Below are positions 5,822 through 13,204 of a stretch of DNA of 15,066 bases, piece after piece. The stretch is taken from the NCBI GenBank assembly GCA_937877125.1, contig CALEFQ010000017.1, forward strand, positions 1-15,066, in the 5' to 3' direction. Positions within the stretch are counted from its first letter, which is position 1. Each line of letters starts with the position of its first letter. The notes beneath the pieces were generated by a model. That model ran no database searches. It saw only the letters and a program-made list of their open reading frames with translations, and was not told the DNA's origin. The stretch comes from an uncultured bacterium. GTDB lineage: Bacteria > Patescibacteriota > CALEFQ01. The position numbers were made by a program, and so were the translations under genes.

Positions 5822-6847
5822 CTAAAATAATTTATTGTTTTCCGGCTTTTTGATTCCCAGGTGCCGATAAGCGTGCTCGGTGGCCACTCGTCCTTGTGAG
5901 GTCCGGGCGAGGAAGCCGATTTGTAACAGATAAGGTTCGTAGACATCCTCGATAGTGTCTTCTTCTTCCGAGGTGGCGGCGGAGATAGTTCGGATGCCGA
6001 CCGGCCCGCCTTTGAATTTAGAAATTATTGTTTCTAGAATTTTGCGGTCAACTTCATCTAAACCAAGCTGGTCAATCGCCAAGGCCTGGAGGGCGTCGCG
6101 CGTTATTTTTTGGTTGATTACTCCCGCGTTTTTTACTTCGGCGTAATCGCGCACGCGCTTAAGCAAGCGGTTGGCGACCCGGGGGGTGCGGCGGGCGCAG
6201 GCGGCGATTTCCTTGGCGCTGGCCGAATCTATTTTCGCCCCGAGTTTTTGGGCCGATTGGCTGATGATTTTTTCGATATCTTTTTCTTCGTAAAAATCCA
6301 GGTGATAAGTGACGCCGAAACGGTCGCGCAGGGGCGAAGACAGCAGGGCGACGCGCGTGGTCGCGCCGATAATGGTGAATTTTGGTAGATCCAGCCGCAG
6401 TGATTTGGCCGACGGTCCCTTGCCGACCATCAGGTCCAGGCAGTAATCCTCCATGGCCGGATACAGTACTTCTTCGATGACTTTGTTCAGCCGATGAATT
6501 TCGTCGATAAATAATATGTCACCGTCGCTCAAATTGGTTAGCAACGAAGCCAAATCTCCCGACCGCTCGATGGCTGGGCCGGAAGTGACGCGGATATTGG
6601 CATTCATCATATTGGCAATGATCGAGGCCAGCGTCGTCTTGCCGATCCCCGGCGGGCCGTAAAGCAACACGTGCTCGATCGTTTCTTGGCGTTTTTGGGC
6701 CGCGCCGACGAAGATTTTCAGATTATCCTTGATCCGATCCTGCCCGATGAAATGGTCAAGGTGCTTGGGGCGGAGTTGCCGATCCAAGTTAAAATCTTCC
6801 GCGCGGGCGGAAGTTTTAACGATCCGGTTTTTTTCGGATTGAATCAT
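5822..6847 (-). CDS. ruvB: Holliday junction branch migration ATPase RuvB
   Basis: RuvB is the hexameric AAA+ motor that, with RuvA, drives branch migration of Holliday junctions. The protein is 341 residues from the ATG at 6845-6847. It shows [12 protein letters not shown], Walker [10 protein letters not shown], Walker [11 protein letters not shown], sensor 1 TIIGATTR, arginine finger region PLRDRFG, and the C-terminal winged helix with [30 protein letters not shown] split over that domain, ending in RTSQGRVAT and AYRHLG. A longer in-frame start at 6868 would overlap the upstream gene; 6847 lies 2 bases after that gene's TAA, the better choice. It is the last gene of its string, before a terminator. 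Length and motifs are normal; ruvA and ruvC are not in the window. Confidence 0.97.
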   Translation of the reverse strand: MIQSEKNRIVKTSARAEDFNLDRQLRPKHLDHFIGQDRIKDNLKIFVGAAQKRQETIEHVLLYGPPGIGKTTLASIIANMMNANIRVTSGPAIERSGDLASLLTNLSDGDILFIDEIHRLNKVIEEVLYPAMEDYCLDLMVGKGPSAKSLRLDLPKFTIIGATTRVALLSSPLRDRFGVTYHLDFYEEKDIEKIISQSAQKLGAKIDSASAKEIAACARRTPRVANRLLKRVRDYAEVKNAGVINQKITRDALQALAIDQLGLDEVDRKILETIISKFKGGPVGIRTISAATSEEEDTIEDVYEPYLLQIGFLARTSQGRVATEHAYRHLGIKKPENNKLF

Positions 6848-6849
6848 AA

Positions 6850-7890
6850 TTAGATTTCGTCGGAACACATACAGCCGCTTTCAAAGCGCACGTGGATATA
6901 AGAGCCTTTTTCGGCCGGCGGGGCTCCCCCGCACTGGATGACGGCCGCTTTGAACAAAGTTTTGTTGGTGATGTCGGTGAAATCAGCCGCGTATGATTCG
7001 CCGCGGCAGTTGCGTCCGCCGTAGTGACAGGAATATTTTTCAAAAATACAGCCCTCATCGTTCCATTTGTCTTCATCATAGCAGTCAAAATTATGGTCGC
7101 CGACCCGCCAGATAGTGGCTGTGTCCGGGTAGAGGTAAAAAGATTCAATGCAGTCAAAGAAAGATCGGCCGGTCCGCCCGAGTCTTTCCGGAGCGGCGTC
7201 GGGATCATAATTCAAGCTGCCCTGTCCCGTGCACTGGCAATGCTTGTGATCGGCGTCCCAGTAGGATCGCTGGGGCAGACAAGCGATCGCGCAATTTTCG
7301 GCGTTGGTGGCCTTGTCGGGGTCTTTTTCTCCTTTGACGCAGGTACAGGACTCATTGTCATAATCCCAGCTGGCGGAAAGCGGCACGCAAGCTTTCCGGC
7401 ATTCGGTTGGATCTTTGGCCTGCGAGGGATCACCAGAAGTATTTTCGTCGTTGGTATAAGGAGTGCTAGTGTCAACAGCGTTACAGCCTTGGATGGTCCA
7501 CCAGCCATTGCCGAGCGAGGAGCCGAACATGGCGGTGATGATTCCCCCCACAATCAGCCAGGCGCACAAAACGATGACCAGGCCGATAATTCCACTGGTG
7601 ATGATTTGTTTGGCTTTTTTGATTTGGGGTTCCAGGCCGGACGAAGCGGACATCCAGATACCGCCGATGACGATCATCAGCGCGGTGATCGGTCCGCCGA
7701 TCATTAAAGCCAGATTTTTGATATTGACGATTACCTGTAAAAAAGCGCAAAGATCTCGCGGGTCTTCGGCGACATTGCTAAGCACGACCTCTTCAACGGC
7801 GGCGTGAGCGGAGAGGGCGAAACAGGTCAAAGCCAGAAAAACAACAGCGAGAGGCAGAAGAGATGAACCATTTTTGTTTCTAATTAACAT
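6850..7890 (-). CDS. T4SS-pilin-like membrane protein with cysteine-rich modules and M15-like C-terminus (copy 2)
   Basis: A 346-residue protein: signal peptide (cut near residue 30, SAHA), a two-helix hydrophobic hairpin (about 60-82 and 97-121) with the pilin-like [21 protein letters not shown], the conserved WW at 130-131, then an extracytoplasmic region. This has two copies of C-x3-C-x13-C-x-C with a WDxD centre (C164-C184 and C200-C220, a 36-residue period) and a last 60 residues with SCHYGGRNC (H289), SYAADF (D303) and YIHV (H333), ending in SGCMC. H...D...H resembles the zinc ligands of M15/hedgehog-type peptidases, but the spacing differs and this is a hypothesis. TM pairing predicts the C-terminus outside the cell, where the cysteines could be disulfide-bonded. 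It starts 5 bases after its paralogue ends, without a Shine-Dalgarno. Confidence 0.8.
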   Translation of the reverse strand: MLIRNKNGSSLLPLAVVFLALTCFALSAHAAVEEVVLSNVAEDPRDLCAFLQVIVNIKNLALMIGGPITALMIVIGGIWMSASSGLEPQIKKAKQIITSGIIGLVIVLCAWLIVGGIITAMFGSSLGNGWWTIQGCNAVDTSTPYTNDENTSGDPSQAKDPTECRKACVPLSASWDYDNESCTCVKGEKDPDKATNAENCAIACLPQRSYWDADHKHCQCTGQGSLNYDPDAAPERLGRTGRSFFDCIESFYLYPDTATIWRVGDHNFDCYDEDKWNDEGCIFEKYSCHYGGRNCRGESYAADFTDITNKTLFKAAVIQCGGAPPAEKGSYIHVRFESGCMCSDEI

Positions 7891-7895
7891 AAAAT

Positions 7896-8807
7896 TTAAT
7901 TACAGCCGCACCCATTAGCGGCACCGATACTGACATGATAATGATCAGTCTCAAATTTAAAGAATACCTTGGGTTCGCAGGCTTGGGCGGCTGCTTCTAA
8001 TTCTGCCTGATCTGCCCCGCTTCCAATGTCTACAGCATAAGAAGAGCCGGCGCATTGGCGACCGCCGTAGTGGCAAGAATAATGTCCGTGGACGCACAGA
8101 TTACTACACTGGCCGCAAGTTCCTGAATTACTAGGACAACGACCGTCAGGATACTTTGAATCACATTTTTTACAGTCTTCAGTTGTACAATTAAGCGGAT
8201 TTCCACCATTGTCTACACATTCGGGGTGGCTTTTTTCTGTGGTGGCGGTGATATTCCAGGTCTTTCCTTCTGGTACCTTGCTTTCCAAGCAGGTCAAGAA
8301 GCTTAAAAGCGGCCCGGAGGCGCCGTCCCGACTGCCGGTCAAAGCGCCGCCGCCGGTGGAGGGCGGAGTCGGGGTGGTGGGGGTGGTCGTCGGAGCCTGA
8401 TAGACGCATTTGGTGTCGTCCGGGCACGTGACGGTCCACCAGCTGGAGCCGATATTGCCGCCTAGGGTAGCCGCCATAATGGCGCTGACGATCAGCCAGG
8501 CGCACACCAGAATGACCAAGCCGATGATCGCGCTGGTGATGATTTTTTTGGCGCGCTGGACCTGGTCCGGAATCCCGGACGAAGCGGCCATCATAACTCC
8601 CCCGATAATAATAAACAAAACGGCGATAGTCGCCGCGATTTCTAAAACAAAATTTTTGATGACGGAAAGCAGTCGGGCGAATTCGCAGACGTCGCAGGGA
8701 TCCTCAAATTGGGGCAGGTCCAAAATCCCGGCGGAAGCCGATCCGGTAATCGACAGGGCGAAAAAAGCCAGACCGAGCAACAAAATTGTTTTTTGGAGGC
8801 GATTCAT
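7896..8807 (-). CDS. T4SS-pilin-like membrane protein with cysteine-rich M15-like C-terminus (copy 1)
   Basis: A 303-residue paralogue of the next gene. Signal peptide (cut after SASA, residue 26), C38/C41 pair, TM helices about 53-75 and 90-114 with the pilin-like AKKIITSAIIGLVILVCAW, then WW, a Thr/Pro linker (about residues 138-152), a cysteine-rich stretch with many C-x2-C and C-x3-C spacings, and a final 60 residues carrying SCHYGGRQC (H246), SYAVDI (D260), DHYHVSI (H289, H291; E286 nearby) and a GCGCN end. The C-terminal pattern recalls M15-type SxHxxGxAxD...HxH zinc motifs with about 7 extra residues between the first His and the Asp. The ATG has AGAGGTG 5 bases upstream, unlike most genes here. 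Known: TrbC/VirB2-type pilins share the TM hairpin. Inferred: a surface enzyme or adhesin. Confidence 0.8.
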   Translation of the reverse strand: MNRLQKTILLLGLAFFALSITGSASAGILDLPQFEDPCDVCEFARLLSVIKNFVLEIAATIAVLFIIIGGVMMAASSGIPDQVQRAKKIITSAIIGLVILVCAWLIVSAIMAATLGGNIGSSWWTVTCPDDTKCVYQAPTTTPTTPTPPSTGGGALTGSRDGASGPLLSFLTCLESKVPEGKTWNITATTEKSHPECVDNGGNPLNCTTEDCKKCDSKYPDGRCPSNSGTCGQCSNLCVHGHYSCHYGGRQCAGSSYAVDIGSGADQAELEAAAQACEPKVFFKFETDHYHVSIGAANGCGCN

Positions 8808-8812
8808 ATCGG

Positions 8813-8819
8813 CACCTCT
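8813..8819 (-). promoter_or_regulatory. Shine-Dalgarno of the first pilin-like gene
   Basis: Minus-strand AGAGGTG, 5 bases before the ATG at 8807, next to a TTTAAGA repeat array. Most other minus-strand genes lack such a site. Confidence 0.7.
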
Positions 8820-8848
8820 CTTAAATCTTATTTCTTAAATCTTAAACC
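8820..8848. repeat. TTTAAGA-type repeat between rnc and the pilin-like gene
   Basis: Minus strand TTTAAGATTTAAGA, AATAAGATTTAAGA: four units of 7 bases. Same family as 9641-9708, 10257-10284 and 14566-14603. Confidence 0.75.
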
Positions 8849-8869
8849 TTCGACCTTATCTTTCTAGTT

Positions 8870-9574
8870 TTAGCCGTTGTTCCAGCCCTTTTTTTTGAGC
8901 GCGTCAGCGGCGGCATCGATTTGCGCCGCCTGTTTGGAAGGTCCGGTTCCCTCGCCGGCTTTTTCCTCTTTGATATACGCGCCGACGACGAAGTGCTTGT
9001 TATGATCCGGTCCGGTCTCGCTCAAGACCTTGTAGGTCGGAGTGACGCCGGATTTTTCCTGGGAAATTTCTTGGAATTGACTTTTGGGATCGCGGTAGAG
9101 CTGGGCCTCAATAATTTTAGGCAACTCGCCAACCAGATTCTTGTGAATAAATTTTTGGGCGGCACCGAATCCCTGATCCAGATAGATGGCGCCGATGACG
9201 GCTTCAAAACAATTAGCCAGAATCAGGTCCCTGGCCCGTCCCTGGTCGCGTTGTTCACCGTGGCTTAAGTAGAGGTAATCTTCAAAACCGAGTTTTTTGG
9301 CCACGGAAGAGATCATTCGTCCATTGACCAGGCTGGAGCGCCAATTGGTCAGTTCGCCTTCCGGGTTGGGGTAATTCTTGTAAAGATGCTCGGTCACGAC
9401 CAATTCCATCACCGCGTCACCCAGGAATTCCAGCCGTTCGTTGTGATCCAGCGGAAACCCACGGTTTTCATTGAGATAGGAACGGTGGATGAAGGCTTGT
9501 TTAAGCAGGTCCTGATTTGTAAACTTAGTGGCAATTTTCGTTTGCAGTTTGCTGAAATCTTTGTCTGAGCTCAT
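8870..9574 (-). CDS. rnc: Ribonuclease III
   Basis: RNase III cleaves double-stranded RNA, including rRNA precursors. The 234-residue protein has an endonuclease domain (about 8-150) with the signature NERLEFLGDAVM (E46, E49, D53), TNWRSSLVNGRM, and LANCFEAVIGAIYLDQGF, then a C-terminal double-stranded RNA-binding domain (about 160-230: DPKSQFQEI..., PTYKVL, GEGTGPSKQAAQIDAA). At the fourth metal-site position, Asp114 in E. coli, this protein has Asn121 (codon AAT); the partner Glu117 is kept as E124. The ATG at 9572-9574 has no Shine-Dalgarno; a hairpin lies just upstream at 9592-9623. It follows gyrA-rpmF-nusB on the same strand. Confidence 0.96.
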   Translation of the reverse strand: MSSDKDFSKLQTKIATKFTNQDLLKQAFIHRSYLNENRGFPLDHNERLEFLGDAVMELVVTEHLYKNYPNPEGELTNWRSSLVNGRMISSVAKKLGFEDYLYLSHGEQRDQGRARDLILANCFEAVIGAIYLDQGFGAAQKFIHKNLVGELPKIIEAQLYRDPKSQFQEISQEKSGVTPTYKVLSETGPDHNKHFVVGAYIKEEKAGEGTGPSKQAAQIDAAADALKKKGWNNG

Positions 9575-9591
9575 TTTTTTCGGGAGCGCCG

Positions 9592-9623
9592 AGTACCAAA
9601 TGCTCTCGGAAGGACTTGGTACT
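9592..9623. other. Inverted repeat in the rnc leader
   Basis: AGTACCAA (9592-9599) and TTGGTACT (9616-9623) are perfect 8-bp arms around 16 bases, ending 17 bases before the rnc start codon. In the rnc transcript it would form a leader hairpin. It may be a structural element, or a remnant of a TAGTACC-type repeat. Confidence 0.5.
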
Positions 9624-9640
9624 AGGAACTGGTTAATAAA

Positions 9641-9708
9641 ATAAGATATTAAGAAATTAAGATATTAAGATGTTAAGATTTAAGATATAAGATTTAAGAA
9701 TTAAGATG
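9641..9708. repeat. Long TTAAGAT array between nusB and rnc
   Basis: About nine imperfect 7-8 base units, for example AAGATATTAAG, TTAAGATG and TTAAGATTTAAGATA on the plus strand. It contains TAA in all frames on both strands because TTAA is its own complement. It fills most of the 155-base spacer. Confidence 0.85.
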
Positions 9709-9729
9709 AAGCAAAACCAACCCGCCTTC

Positions 9730-10203
9730 TTATATCTTACCAATGTTTTGCTGTTTTGGGTTTGGTTCTTTTTCCTCGGTCGCTTCTTTTGGTCCCATCT
9801 GTTTATATATGGTGCCAAGCACGCCGTTGACGAATTTGCCGGAAGAATCGCCGCCGAATTTTTTGGCCAGCTCGATTGCTTCATTGATCGCCACTTTGGG
9901 CGGTATGTCTTGAGAGTATTTCAATTCGTAAATGCCGATGCGCAGGATATTGCGGTCAATGACAGTGATTTGCTCCAGGGGCCATTCGGGAGCCGAAGCG
10001 GCAATAGACTTATCGATGGCCGCCATATTTTGGATGACGCCCTGGATAATGACATAGACAAAACTTTTGTCTTCTAGGCCCGGGCCGAATTCTTTGATCA
10101 TGCGTTCAATCAGCGCGGGAACCTGTTTGGGGGGGAGATGATTAAAATCCCACTCATAGAGCGTTTGGAGAGCGAGAGTACGGGAGAGGTGGCGAGAAGC
10201 CAT
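9730..10203 (-). CDS. nusB: Transcription antitermination factor NusB
   Basis: NusB binds boxA RNA with S10 (NusE) in rRNA antitermination. The 157-residue all-helical protein begins with [20 protein letters not shown], the usual NusB N-terminus, and carries the C-terminal hallmark [26 protein letters not shown] spread over residues about 107-135, followed by FVNGVLGTI. The last 15-20 residues are a polar tail not typical of short NusBs. The stop TAA is in a CTTATATCTTAC stretch of the TTAAGAT repeat type (minus strand GTAAGATATAAG). The ATG at 10201-10203 follows an AGTCAAA array and has no Shine-Dalgarno; the transcript leader would be U-rich. Confidence 0.95.
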   Translation of the reverse strand: MASRHLSRTLALQTLYEWDFNHLPPKQVPALIERMIKEFGPGLEDKSFVYVIIQGVIQNMAAIDKSIAASAPEWPLEQITVIDRNILRIGIYELKYSQDIPPKVAINEAIELAKKFGGDSSGKFVNGVLGTIYKQMGPKEATEEKEPNPKQQNIGKI

Positions 10204-10210
10204 TAAAATA

Positions 10211-10243
10211 AGTCAAAAGTCAAAAGTCAAAAGTCAAAAGTGA
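10211..10243. repeat. AGTCAAA heptamer array before nusB
   Basis: Four consecutive perfect AGTCAAA units (10211-10238), then AGTGA. On the minus strand (TTTGACT) the units give TGA in every frame; on the plus strand there is no stop. Confidence 0.95.
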
Positions 10244-10256
10244 CTTCAAACCGACT

Positions 10257-10284
10257 CTTAATATCTTAAGCTCTTAATATCTTA
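10257..10284. repeat. CTTAATAT repeat carrying the rpmF stop codon
   Basis: Plus strand CTTAATATCTTAAG then CTCTTAATATCTTA. The rpmF TAA (10282-10284) is the end of the array. Two units of about 14-15 bases, of the TTAAGAT family. Confidence 0.8.
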
Positions 10285-10524
10285 CTTTTTCTTTTTATCG
10301 CGGCGGTCTTCTTTGGCTTTCTTTTTGGCGGCCTTTTTGGCTTTGCGGGCTTCAATTTTCAAGACATCCTTGCCTTTATAAAAACCGCATTGAGGACATA
10401 CCCGATGCGGCTGGACCGGGCCTTGGCATTGCGGGCATTTCGCTAATTTGTAACTTTTCAGCGCCAGGTGCGAACGACGGCGATCGCGACGGGCGGAAGG
10501 GGTACGTTTCTTTGGGACGGCCAT
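10282..10524 (-). CDS. rpmF: 50S ribosomal protein L32 with lysine-rich C-terminal extension
   Basis: L32 is a large-subunit protein. The 80-residue product starts MAVPKKRTPSARRDRRRSH, the standard bacterial L32 beginning, followed by a zinc ribbon CPQCQGPVQPHRVCPQCGFYKG (CxxC...CxxC). A tail of about 25 residues is mostly Lys/Ala/Arg and is longer than in usual L32 (about 55-60 residues). The ATG at 10522-10524 was chosen on this N-terminus; an in-frame ATG at 10551 lies in an AGTCAAA repeat and would add MTFDFLFNS, not part of L32. No Shine-Dalgarno. The gene lies between gyrA and nusB, flanked by repeats on both sides. Confidence 0.96.
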   Translation of the reverse strand: MAVPKKRTPSARRDRRRSHLALKSYKLAKCPQCQGPVQPHRVCPQCGFYKGKDVLKIEARKAKKAAKKKAKEDRRDKKKK

Positions 10525-10535
10525 AGAATTAAATA

Positions 10536-10561
10536 AAAAGTCAAAAGTCAAAAATCAAAAG
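10536..10561. repeat. AGTCAAA array before rpmF
   Basis: AAAAAGTCAAAAGTCAAAAA and TCAAAAG: about three 7-base units, 12 bases upstream of the rpmF ATG. Confidence 0.85.
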
Positions 10562-10629
10562 TTTTCTGACCAGACTTGGTTTAATACTTCAATACTTTAA
10601 CAATAAAGGCGGAAAAAGGCAAGAGGGGC

Positions 10630-10703
10630 AAAAAAACGTAAAACGTAAAATGTAAAACGTAAAATTAAGATTTTTTACGTTTTACATTTTACGTTTTACG
10701 TTT
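10630..10703 (-). terminator. gyrA terminator made of inverted AAAACGT heptamers (31-bp perfect stem)
   Basis: Arms 10634-10664 and 10673-10703 are exact reverse complements over 31 bases, each built of four AAAACGT/AAAATGT units; the loop is 8 bases (10665-10672). On the minus strand the hairpin starts inside the gyrA TAA and is followed by a 7-base U-run (10630-10636) and GCCCC. The stem is unusually long and A/T-rich for an intrinsic terminator. Confidence 0.8.
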
Positions 10704-13140
10704 AAATGACGGTGACCGAGGCCACTTTGTCGCCCGGCTGTAAGCGCATCACGCGCACGCCCTGGGTGGAACGGCCGAGTTCGGAAATTGTTTTAAGCGG
10801 GGTGCGGATCACTTGGCCGGTTTTGGAGATAGCCAATAAATCGTAATTAAGGTCTTCTTGGTGGACAATATCAAGGGAAACAAGTTTCCCGGTTTTCCCC
10901 GTCACCTTGGCGGTCTTGATTCCGGAGCCGCCGCGCTTCTGGATTTTGTATTCCTTGAGATGGGATCGTTTGCCGTAACCCATTTCAGAGATCGACAAGG
11001 CCTGCGCTGTTTTGGCTTCGGGAGAGAGGGCGTTCATACCGATGACGCTGTCGCCGCTTTTCAGGCGGATGACCCGGACACCGGCGGCATTCCGGCCCAT
11101 CGGGCGGACATCGGATTCTTTGAAGCGGATGGCTTGTCCTTCGGAGGTGGCCACGAAAATTTGCGCCTTGCCGTCGGTTGACGCTACCCAGCGCAGTTCG
11201 TCATTACCGTGGAGCTTGATCGCGATCAGTCCGGAGCGGCGAACATTGGCAAATTCTTCCATGGCGACGCGTTTGCCGATCCCCTGCTTGGTGACCATAG
11301 TGAAGAATTGGGCGAGATCTTTATTCTGGAGCGAGACCATGGCGGTGGCTTTTTCTTCCGGAGCCAGCTGCAGGAAATTCACGATCGCCTGGCCTTTGGC
11401 CTGGCGCGAGGCTTCGGGAATCTCATAGGCTTTGGTCTGAAAAACCCGCCCCTGATTAGTGAAAAAGAGAATATCGCTGTGGGTCATGGTCCAGGTGACG
11501 AAATCGACCACGTCTTCTTCTTTGGTGGTCATGCCTTTGACGCCTTTGCCGCCGCGCCCCTGGGCCTTGTACATCTTGGTCGGCATGCGCTTGACGTAAC
11601 CGGTGCGAGTGATGGTGATCACGGTTTCTTCGTTCGGGACCAGGTCTTCCTCGGCAAACTCCCCGACCTTGTTGCGGAAAATTTTGGTCCGGCGCTCGTC
11701 GCCGAATTTTTCCTTGAGATCCAAAACTTCTTTTTTGATGATAGCTAAAATTTTCTTTTTGCTTTTCAGGATGCCTTCCAGTTCAGTAATCAATTTTTTC
11801 TTTTCTTCAAGTTCGTCTTCGATTTTCTTGCGCTCTAAGCCGGCCAGGGTTTGCAGTTTCATTTCCAAAATGGCCGTCGCTTGCTTGTCGGAAAGATTGA
11901 ATTTTTTTCGTAAATTTTCGTGGGCGATATCTTTGGTCTTGGACGCTTTGATCGTCTTGATGACCGCGTCGATGTGATCGAGCGCTTTTTTCAAGCCTTC
12001 TAATATGTGGGCGCGGTCTTTGGCCTGTTTCAGGTCGAATTGGGTGCGCCGGGTGACCACGACGGTGCGGTGTTCGATGTATTGTTCGAGCAGACTATGC
12101 AGGGAAAGCACCCGGGGCTGCAACCCGTCCACCAGCGCCAGCATATTAAAATGAAACGCGGTCTGGAGATCGGTCAGCTGGAATAACTTATTGAGAACTT
12201 TTTTGGGATAGGCGTCTTTTTTCAGCTCGATGACAATCCGAAGATCTTCCTCTCGGCCCGACTCGTCGCGGATATCGCGGATGCCGATGATTTTTTTATC
12301 TTTGACCAGGTTGGCGATTTTGGTGATGATTTCTGCTTTGGAAGTCTGATACGGGATCTCGGTGACGATGATCGCGAAAGAGCCGGCCTTCTTTTCTTCA
12401 ATATTAGTGGTGGCGCGGACGACCACGCTTCCCTTGCCGGTGGCGTAAGCCTGTTTGAGGGCTTCGGCATCATAAATCTGCCCGCCGGTCGGGAAATCCG
12501 GTCCTTTGACGAATTGTAATAAATCTTCGCTGTCCGCTTCGGGATTATCGATCAGGTGCGCCGTGGCATCCGCGATTTCGGTCAGGTTATGCGGCGGAAT
12601 GGAAGTGGCCATGCCGACGGCGATACCCAGGGAGCCGTTGAGCAGGAGTTGAGGCAGTTTGGCCGGCAAGACGACTGGTTCCTGCCGAGTGCCGTCATAG
12701 TTGTCGCGGAAATTGACAGTTTGCTTTTCCAGGTCGCGCAACATTTCTTCGGCGAAGCTGGTCATCCGGGCTTCGGTGTAGCGCATCTGGGCGGGCGGAT
12801 CGCCGTCAATAGAACCGTAGTTTCCCTGGCCGTTGACCAGCGGATAGCGCATCTTGAAATTCTGGGCCAAGTGGACCATCGACGGGTAAACAATCGCTTC
12901 ACCGTGCGGATGGTAGTTGCCGCTGACATCGCCGCAGATTTTAGCGGATTTGCGGTATTTGGCGGCGTGGCTGAGCCCCAAATCATTAAGGGTTACTAAA
13001 ATGCGCCGGTGGACGGGCTTGAAGCCGTCCCGGACGTCGGGCAAGGCGCGATTAACGATGACACTCATCGAATAATCCAAAAAAGAATCGCGCATTTCGT
13101 CGGTGATCGGTCGGGGCTTGATATGGATATCGTTTTTCAT
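10702..13140 (-). CDS. gyrA: DNA gyrase subunit A
   Basis: GyrA is the DNA-cleaving subunit of gyrase. The 812-residue protein has the winged-helix/tower region with catalytic tyrosine in [10 protein letters not shown] (Y121), the coiled-coil (about 340-490: [24 protein letters not shown] region), and a C-terminal beta-pinwheel with repeated strands and the GyrA box as QGRGGKG (canonical QRRGGKG). The box and pinwheel favour GyrA over ParC. In the quinolone region, [14 protein letters not shown] has Ala82 and Pro86 where E. coli has Ser83 and Asp87. The ATG at 13138-13140 lacks a Shine-Dalgarno. The TAA stop is the first codon of a repeat hairpin terminator. gyrB is not in the window. Confidence 0.97.
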   Translation of the reverse strand: MKNDIHIKPRPITDEMRDSFLDYSMSVIVNRALPDVRDGFKPVHRRILVTLNDLGLSHAAKYRKSAKICGDVSGNYHPHGEAIVYPSMVHLAQNFKMRYPLVNGQGNYGSIDGDPPAQMRYTEARMTSFAEEMLRDLEKQTVNFRDNYDGTRQEPVVLPAKLPQLLLNGSLGIAVGMATSIPPHNLTEIADATAHLIDNPEADSEDLLQFVKGPDFPTGGQIYDAEALKQAYATGKGSVVVRATTNIEEKKAGSFAIIVTEIPYQTSKAEIITKIANLVKDKKIIGIRDIRDESGREEDLRIVIELKKDAYPKKVLNKLFQLTDLQTAFHFNMLALVDGLQPRVLSLHSLLEQYIEHRTVVVTRRTQFDLKQAKDRAHILEGLKKALDHIDAVIKTIKASKTKDIAHENLRKKFNLSDKQATAILEMKLQTLAGLERKKIEDELEEKKKLITELEGILKSKKKILAIIKKEVLDLKEKFGDERRTKIFRNKVGEFAEEDLVPNEETVITITRTGYVKRMPTKMYKAQGRGGKGVKGMTTKEEDVVDFVTWTMTHSDILFFTNQGRVFQTKAYEIPEASRQAKGQAIVNFLQLAPEEKATAMVSLQNKDLAQFFTMVTKQGIGKRVAMEEFANVRRSGLIAIKLHGNDELRWVASTDGKAQIFVATSEGQAIRFKESDVRPMGRNAAGVRVIRLKSGDSVIGMNALSPEAKTAQALSISEMGYGKRSHLKEYKIQKRGGSGIKTAKVTGKTGKLVSLDIVHQEDLNYDLLAISKTGQVIRTPLKTISELGRSTQGVRVMRLQPGDKVASVTVI

Positions 13141-13204
13141 ATGGATCTTAAGTCCCAGGGTGTCGCCGAGCCTGCCAAGGGGGCGTTATCTCGGGACAGA
13201 AAAT

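Noticed and set aside
7024..7707. A 227-codon plus-strand ORF antisense to the second pilin-like gene
   Set aside because: It lies opposite a gene with clear signal peptide, TM and cysteine pattern; it has no Shine-Dalgarno, no recognisable domain and a low-complexity composition typical of a shadow frame.
8355..8388. G-rich plus-strand run as a G-quadruplex
   Set aside because: Only three runs of three or more Gs; the run is explained by the Thr/Pro/Gly linker codons of the pilin-like protein on the other strand.
9641..9708. Tandem repeats as a CRISPR array
   Set aside because: Units are 7-8 bases and contiguous, with no unique spacers and no cas genes nearby.
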